From Pseudomonas orientalis (lineage in GTDB: Bacteria; Pseudomonadota; Gammaproteobacteria; Pseudomonadales; Pseudomonadaceae), in assembly GCF_001439815.1 (NCBI RefSeq), contig NZ_JYLM01000002.1, forward strand, positions 783,327 through 847,326: DNA of 64,000 nucleotides. The letters are read 5' to 3'. A program made the position numbers and the translations under genes. Shown here one piece after another: positions 59,034 to 64,000 of this stretch. Each line of letters opens with the position of its first letter. Within the stretch, counting starts at the first letter, position 1. The notes beneath the pieces are model-generated. The model did no database searches, was not told the DNA's origin, and worked only from the letters and a program-made list of their open reading frames with translations.

Positions 59034-61435
59034 TGCGGCTTCTACAGTTGCTGTTGCTGGCAACGGCATTGTTATTCGCGGGCCTGCTGCGCGCCGCCCC
59101 CGTGGAGATCTGCCAGGCCGGGCACCTGGAGCTGATGCCCACGCTGCGCATTTTCGAGGACACCCAGGCCCGCTTGAGCGTGGACGACGTGGCTCGACTG
59201 CCCGAAGCGCATTTCGCCGCCCCAAGCCCAGGCTGGCCGACCCAAGGCTATAGCCGCTCCGCGTTCTGGTTACGCGTGCAGCTTACCAACGCGAGCGACG
59301 TGGCGTGTTCGCGCCTGCTGGTGGTCGGGGCGCCGCGCCTGGAGGACATCCGCGTCTACCAACGCGTCGACGGACACTGGAGCGATGCACACGCCGGCAG
59401 CGCCCATCCCTTGACCGAATGGCCCCAGCCCGCCGCGCGTCAGCCTGCGTTCCCGGTCTCGCTGGCCGCCGGGGAAAACGCCACTGTGCTCATCCGAGTG
59501 ACGAGCCATTTCCAAATACTGCTGGAGCCGCAACTGTGGTCGGAACCTGCGCTGTTGCGCAGTCAGCAACAGACCTACCTGAGCGACGGACTCACCCTCG
59601 GCATTGTCCTGCTGGTCGTCCCGTTCGGCCTGATCGTCGGCTGGATCCTGCGCTCGCGCTTGCTGACGGTGAACGCGGGCGCGGTGCTCAGCTACATCCT
59701 GCTGACCTGCATCCTCAATGGCTACCTGGTCTACTGGCCCGCCGCGCTGGGCTGGACACGCGAGCTACTGACCTGCGCCAGCGCGGTCTCGTTCGTCCTG
59801 TTTCTGGCCTATATGCGGGTGCTGCTGCAGGTGTCCGGCCTGCCCAGAGCCATTGGCTGGAGTTATTGGGTGCCCCTGTCGGGCTGCATTCTGGGCCGAC
59901 TCTGGTGGCTGAACGTCGATCCGGTCCAGGGCGCGCAAATAGTTCAATGGTCGCTGATGAGCTTTTATGCGGTGCTGCTCGCCACGTTATGCATGGCGTG
60001 GCGCAGACGCCTGAGCTACAGCCCGATGGCCTGGCTGGTGCCGGGGCTCTTGCTGGGCCAGTTGCTGATGCGGATTTTCTTCCCTCAGGAGCAGTTGCCC
60101 TGGCAGTCGCCGCAAAGCAAATACAGCTTATCGTCCACCTTGGCAGGCGTGGCGTTGCTGGTGTGCACCTTGATCATGGAAGTCGCGCGCAGCCGCAGCC
60201 GTGAAAAGCATGCGCTGTCCAGCCTCGAACACCAACGCCAGGTCGAGCACGAACGCCTGGAAAGCACCGTCGCGCTGCGCACCACGCAGTTGCGTGAATC
60301 CTTGACGGCGCGCAGCGCCCTGATGGCGCGGATCAGCCATGACCTGCGCTCGCCGCTGGTGCGCATCATCGACTATGCGCGCCTGCTGCACACCGGGCCG
60401 AACCGCGATTATCCAGCCACGATCGAACGCAATGCCCGTCAGCAACTGGAATTGATCGATGAGATGCTCGAATTTTCCCGTGGCGAACTGGAGCACATGC
60501 AGCTGACCCTCGCGCCGGGTTACCTGTACGGCTTCCTCAAGGAAGTCGCCGATGAGGCCGGCTTTCTCGCCGCACGTCAGGGCAACAGCTTCGAAGCGGT
60601 GCTGGCGGATGACCTGCCGCCACTGGTCGAGGCCGACTTCAAACGGCTTCGGCAAATTCTCATGAACCTGCTGGCGAACGCAGCAAAGTTCACCCGCAAC
60701 GGCCAGATCCGTTTCGAAGTGAGCGCTCATCCAGGAGCGACGGCCGAGGGCGTGGCGCTGTACTTCAGCGTGATAGACAGCGGTATCGGCATTGATCCCC
60801 ATGAGTTCGAGCACCTGCTGCAACCGTTCCGCCGTGGCCGCAATGCGCAGCGCCATGAGGGCAGCGGGCTGGGCTTGTCGATTGTCGCGCAACTGCTGGC
60901 GCGCATGGACAGCCGGCTCGAACCACACGCCACTGAACGGGGCGGTAGCCACTTGGGTTTCAGCCTGCGACTCAAATGCGCCGGGGAGCAGGATCTGGAA
61001 CTGGGTATCGTCGACAACAACGCCGCGCCGCTCGACGGCCGGGGCAAGCATGTTCTGCTGCTAGATGACGTGGAGCAGAACAGCGAATGGCTGTATGACT
61101 TGCTGGCCGGCTACGGTTTTGACGTGAGCATGGTGGCGAACGGCGAAGCCGCCCTGGCCTGCCTGGCCACACAACCGGTCGACCTGCTGATCAGCGATCA
61201 GATGATGCCCGGCATGGACGGCTGGGAGCTGCTGCGGCAGGTGCGCAATCATTGGGGTCACTTGCCCGTGATGCTGTATTCGGCGGTCCCGCCACGCAGG
61301 CCGCAGGATTATCCGCACGCCCTGACGTTCGACGCGGTACTGCTCAAGCCCGCCGACAGCCGAGCGTTGCTGGCGTGGGTCAAGACGCTGGCCTGCCCGG
61401 ACACGGTGCGTCGCGAGATGGCCCGGGAGGTCTAA
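59033..61435 (+). CDS. Hybrid histidine kinase with 7TMR-DISM sensor
   Basis: An 800-residue kinase. A signal peptide (LLQLLLLATALLFAGLLRA) precedes a periplasmic DISMED2 beta-sandwich (residues about 30-165, RLSVDDVARLPEAHFAAP, YSRSAFWLRVQLTNAS), then a seven-helix membrane region (about 180-390). The cytoplasmic part has HisKA with His near residue 436 (MARISHDLRSPLVRIIDYARL), HATPase (NLLANAAKFTRNG, DSGIGID, GSGLGLSIVAQLL) and a C-terminal receiver with Asp near residue 722 (LLISDQMMPGMDG). DISMED2 domains are thought to bind carbohydrates or related ligands. Coupled to the regulator upstream and 1 bp from the receptor gene downstream. Confidence 0.9.
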   Translation: MRLLQLLLLATALLFAGLLRAAPVEICQAGHLELMPTLRIFEDTQARLSVDDVARLPEAHFAAPSPGWPTQGYSRSAFWLRVQLTNASDVACSRLLVVGAPRLEDIRVYQRVDGHWSDAHAGSAHPLTEWPQPAARQPAFPVSLAAGENATVLIRVTSHFQILLEPQLWSEPALLRSQQQTYLSDGLTLGIVLLVVPFGLIVGWILRSRLLTVNAGAVLSYILLTCILNGYLVYWPAALGWTRELLTCASAVSFVLFLAYMRVLLQVSGLPRAIGWSYWVPLSGCILGRLWWLNVDPVQGAQIVQWSLMSFYAVLLATLCMAWRRRLSYSPMAWLVPGLLLGQLLMRIFFPQEQLPWQSPQSKYSLSSTLAGVALLVCTLIMEVARSRSREKHALSSLEHQRQVEHERLESTVALRTTQLRESLTARSALMARISHDLRSPLVRIIDYARLLHTGPNRDYPATIERNARQQLELIDEMLEFSRGELEHMQLTLAPGYLYGFLKEVADEAGFLAARQGNSFEAVLADDLPPLVEADFKRLRQILMNLLANAAKFTRNGQIRFEVSAHPGATAEGVALYFSVIDSGIGIDPHEFEHLLQPFRRGRNAQRHEGSGLGLSIVAQLLARMDSRLEPHATERGGSHLGFSLRLKCAGEQDLELGIVDNNAAPLDGRGKHVLLLDDVEQNSEWLYDLLAGYGFDVSMVANGEAALACLATQPVDLLISDQMMPGMDGWELLRQVRNHWGHLPVMLYSAVPPRRPQDYPHALTFDAVLLKPADSRALLAWVKTLACPDTVRREMAREV

Positions 61436-61436
61436 C

Positions 61437-63788
61437 ATGCCGGGTCCAGGTTATCGGTTGCTCTGGCTCGGCTGCCTTGCGGCGCTGCCGTGGGCGCCGG
61501 CCAATGCCGGACAAGACGCGCCCGGCCCCCTCACGCTCGATGAATCAACCGTCACCGCCCGACGCCGCGAGGAAGCGGTGCAAGACGTACCGATCCCGAT
61601 CAGCGTTGTCTACGGTGATCAATTGGACGCGGCCGGCCTGCATCGGCTTCAGGACATCCAGCAGCGGGTACCCGGCCTGGTGGTGTCCGGCCATGACGCG
61701 CGCTTCGCCGGGTTCGGGCTGCGCGGCCTGGGCGCGACCCCCTACAACGATGGCCTGGAAGGCAGCGTCGGTACCTACGTCGATGGCGTTTACCAGGCGC
61801 GCCAGGGCATGGCCTTCACCGAGTTGATGGACATCGAGCGCATCGAAGTCCTTCGCGGGCCGCAAGGCACCTTGTTCGGCAAGAACACCACCGCCGGCGC
61901 GCTGAGCATCCTCACCCGCCCGCCAACCTTTGCACCCGAAGCCAACCTCGAAGCCAGCCACGGCGAGCACGGTTTGCGCGACTATCGCGGCGTGATTTCC
62001 GGGTCGCTGCAGGATGACGTACTCGCCGGGCGCCTGAACGTTTTCAACCGTTCGGTCGATGGCGCCGTGCGCAACCTGCAGGACGGCGCCCGCCTCGGCG
62101 ATACCGACAGCCAGGGCCTGCGCGGGCAATTGCTGTGGACGCCAGACCCGGATTTCAGCGCGCGCCTGATCGCCGACCATGCCGAGCAAACCGAGGCCGG
62201 CAATGTACTGCTGGCCAATCACTACAGCGCCCAGACGCGCCAGCGCGCCAAGTTCCTTGGCTATCCGCTGGCGCAGCCCTCCCCTTACCGGCGCGAGACA
62301 CGCATCGACGCACCGGGCCATCCGCAGACCCTGCAGAACGGTGTCTCATTGGAATTGAACCGGGACTTGGGCGAGTCCATGGGGTTTACCAGCATCACCG
62401 CCTACCGCGACTGGGACTACCGCGCTACTCGCGACGGCGACAGCACGGCGCTGGCGGTGGCCGAGTCCGCAACCGCGCTGAGTCACCGCCAGTTCAGCCA
62501 GGAATGGCGCCTGTCGGGCACCGCCGGCCCGTCCATCGACTATGTCGCCGGGCTCTATTACCTGCGTCAGCAGCTCGACCGCAGGATCGACGTCGCATTC
62601 GGCAAGGACGCCGCGCCATGGTTCGTCGGCGACCAACTGGCGTCGTTGAAAAAAAACTACGGCATTGCCTTCACCGCGCCAGACCAGGTGCCGGCCATGC
62701 TGCTGGAGGGCGCCCGGCAACGCTACGACGGCGAGCAGAACAGCGAAAGCCGCGCCCTTTTCGGCCAGGTTTCCTGGCGTCCGATCGATCAGCTGGAACT
62801 CACCGGCGGCCTGCGCTACAGCCAGGAGCACAAGGGCGGCTGGGTGTCCCGCGACGTCAGTAACCTCGCCCCGCTGAATGGATTACCACCGGCCTTCCAG
62901 GCGGGCGGGCAATTGCTGCGCAGCATCGCACTTGGCGGTGGTTATTACCGCGACGATTCGATTGAAGAAAACAGCCTCTCCGGCCTGCTCAGCGCCAGCT
63001 ACCGCTTCAACGATGCGGTGATGGGCTATGCCAGCGTGTCGCGAGGCTACAAGGCCGGCGGGATCAACTTCGACGTGGTCGGCCCGTTCACCGCCCCCAC
63101 GTTCGAGCCGGAACGCGCCACGTCCCTGGAGCTGGGGCTGAAGACGCGCTTCTGGGAGGACCGCGCCATGCTCGACCTCGCCCTCTACCAGACCGACGTC
63201 GACAACTACCAGGCGCTCACCTACAGCCCGCCGACCTCGCTGTTCGCGCCACCGCTGCGGGACAACCTGATCAACGTCGGCAAAGTCCGCCTGCGCGGTA
63301 TCGAACTGGATTCGGCCTGGCAACTCGCCGCCCCACTCACCGCACGCCTGGGCCTGGCCTGGAGCGATGCGCGCTACCGCAGCTTCCCCAACGCCCCGTG
63401 CCCGCCGGCCTCGGGCCAATGGACCTGCGACCTCAGCGGCGATCGTCTCTACAACGCGCCGCAATGGAGCTTGAGCGGCGGCCTCGACCACACCCACACG
63501 CTGCCGCATGGGTTGCAGGCCTACAGCGGCATCGACTACAGCTTCAGGACCGGCTACTACGGCACCCTCGAAGGCGGCGAAGGCAGCTATCAACCCAGCT
63601 ACGGCCTCACCAACCTGCGCCTTGGCTTGCGCAGCCAGGACCGTGCCTGGGAAGTGGAAGGCTGGGTGCGCAACGTGTTCGACCGCCAGTACATCACTGC
63701 CGTGTACTCGTTGCTCGGCGCCGGTGACTACGGCGTCATGACGGGCAGCGAACGCACCCTCGGCACCACCGTCAGGCTTCGCTACTGA
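61437..63788 (+). CDS. TonB-dependent outer-membrane receptor
   Basis: A 783-residue receptor. After a signal peptide (LLWLGCLAALPWAPANA|GQDAPGP) comes the TonB box region LTLDESTVTARRRE, a plug domain (VPIPISVVYGDQL, IERIEVLRGPQGTLFGKNTTAGALSILTRPP) and a 22-strand barrel ending GTTVRLRY. The plug motif is of the type common in sphingomonad and xanthomonad receptors for carbohydrates or plant compounds rather than classical siderophore receptors; there is no N-terminal STN signalling domain. It follows the hybrid kinase by 1 bp, so the kinase-regulator pair and the receptor form one unit. The ligand is unknown. Confidence 0.9.
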   Translation: MPGPGYRLLWLGCLAALPWAPANAGQDAPGPLTLDESTVTARRREEAVQDVPIPISVVYGDQLDAAGLHRLQDIQQRVPGLVVSGHDARFAGFGLRGLGATPYNDGLEGSVGTYVDGVYQARQGMAFTELMDIERIEVLRGPQGTLFGKNTTAGALSILTRPPTFAPEANLEASHGEHGLRDYRGVISGSLQDDVLAGRLNVFNRSVDGAVRNLQDGARLGDTDSQGLRGQLLWTPDPDFSARLIADHAEQTEAGNVLLANHYSAQTRQRAKFLGYPLAQPSPYRRETRIDAPGHPQTLQNGVSLELNRDLGESMGFTSITAYRDWDYRATRDGDSTALAVAESATALSHRQFSQEWRLSGTAGPSIDYVAGLYYLRQQLDRRIDVAFGKDAAPWFVGDQLASLKKNYGIAFTAPDQVPAMLLEGARQRYDGEQNSESRALFGQVSWRPIDQLELTGGLRYSQEHKGGWVSRDVSNLAPLNGLPPAFQAGGQLLRSIALGGGYYRDDSIEENSLSGLLSASYRFNDAVMGYASVSRGYKAGGINFDVVGPFTAPTFEPERATSLELGLKTRFWEDRAMLDLALYQTDVDNYQALTYSPPTSLFAPPLRDNLINVGKVRLRGIELDSAWQLAAPLTARLGLAWSDARYRSFPNAPCPPASGQWTCDLSGDRLYNAPQWSLSGGLDHTHTLPHGLQAYSGIDYSFRTGYYGTLEGGEGSYQPSYGLTNLRLGLRSQDRAWEVEGWVRNVFDRQYITAVYSLLGAGDYGVMTGSERTLGTTVRLRY

Positions 63789-64000
63789 CCCATAGGTATC
63801 TACACAACGCTGTAGCGCCCAACGCTAACCACGATGCGCAGCGAGTCGCTCTTGATCTTGATCTGCTTTTGATCTCAGGCGCCCCGTTAAACCACGCTGG
63901 CCGAACGCAGGCTTGAATCCGTGGGCAACCCGGCAGGACGCCGGGTTAGCCGCACTGGGCCATGGATGGCCCATTGCGGCGGCCCACGGATTCAAGCCGG
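63789..64000. repeat. Structured repeat, second copy, with complete three-way junction core
   Basis: Downstream of the receptor gene. CATAGGTATCTACACAAC (63791-63808) and CGCCCCGTTAAACCACGCTGG (described as a 5' block near 63878) are shared with the 10-kb and 28-kb copies. The core has an outer stem GGCTTGAATCCGTGGGC / GCCCACGGATTCAAGCC (63910-63926 with 63982-63998, perfect 17 bp), hairpin one AACCCGGC / GCCGGGTT, and hairpin two GCCGCA, C/T mismatch, TGGGCCA, loop TGGA, TGGCCCA, TGCGGC. Same shape as at 28115-28208 with different bases in every stem. The window ends just after the outer stem, so the 3' part is not seen. Confidence 0.8.

Overview
The window reads as chromosomal DNA of a Pseudomonas of the P. 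fluorescens group. The reasons are the gene content (hpa, fea-like, van, fcs/vdh/ech, calA), the GC-rich codon use, the two REP families typical of that group (cores starting gtaggagcgagcttgc and gtgggagggggcttgc), and an Ech protein that matches, from memory, the well-studied P. fluorescens hydroxycinnamoyl-CoA hydratase-lyase almost residue for residue. No tRNA, rRNA, CRISPR array, prophage or intact IS was seen.

Layout. 1-5 kb: the 4-hydroxyphenylacetate (homoprotocatechuate) meta-cleavage operon hpaE(end)-D-F-MFS-H-I, with convergent hpaR. 5.2-10.1 kb: a PuuB-like FAD amine oxidase with a cupin partner, then a LuxR-type regulator, a MoaF-family protein and two short-chain dehydrogenases. 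10.4-14.2 kb: TetR, a FeaR-like AraC activator, DUF3156 and an amino acid/amine permease, all on the minus strand. 14.5-20.7 kb: an outer-membrane protein, a decayed chemoreceptor fragment, and a LuxR / outer-membrane channel / MFS / HDAC-like deacetylase set. 21-25 kb: the two-component flavin 4-hydroxyphenylacetate 3-hydroxylase (C1 reductase, C2 oxygenase) divergent from a phenylacetaldehyde-type dehydrogenase. 25-28 kb: vanAB and vanR. 28.4-41 kb: ferulate and coniferyl alcohol catabolism (thiolase, fcs, vdh, ech, MarR regulator, OprD-like porin, aromatic acid MFS, phenol-type channel, calA, a XylC-like aldehyde dehydrogenase). 41.1-42.9 kb: a DmpR/XylR-type sigma-54 activator. 43-48.4 kb: a secreted SnoaL-like protein and a translationally coupled kinase / regulator / hybrid kinase / receiver operon. 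48.6-57.8 kb: a mixed region with a broken pectin lyase, an alpha/beta hydrolase, an old yellow enzyme with a TetR regulator, NemR, LysR, a dicarboxylate symporter and a VOC protein. 58.2-63.8 kb: a response regulator with AraC output, a 7TMR hybrid kinase and a TonB-dependent receptor.

How it fits together. Most of the first 43 kb is a peripheral aromatic catabolic district. Aromatic amines would be taken up and oxidised to arylacetaldehydes, then to 4-hydroxyphenylacetate, hydroxylated by C1/C2 and cleaved by HpaD onward to pyruvate and succinate semialdehyde. Coniferyl alcohol would go through CalA and the aldehyde dehydrogenase to ferulate, then Fcs/Ech to vanillin, Vdh to vanillate, and VanAB to protocatechuate.

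The most unusual non-coding signals are a repeated element that folds into a three-way junction with compensating base changes between copies (28.1 kb and 63.9 kb), a REP doublet inside a larger element with terminal inverted repeats that has split a bidirectional terminator and left a 10-bp target duplication (20.75-20.95 kb), and a shared ATAGTTA / TAACTAT operator in front of several ferulate/coniferyl transcription units.
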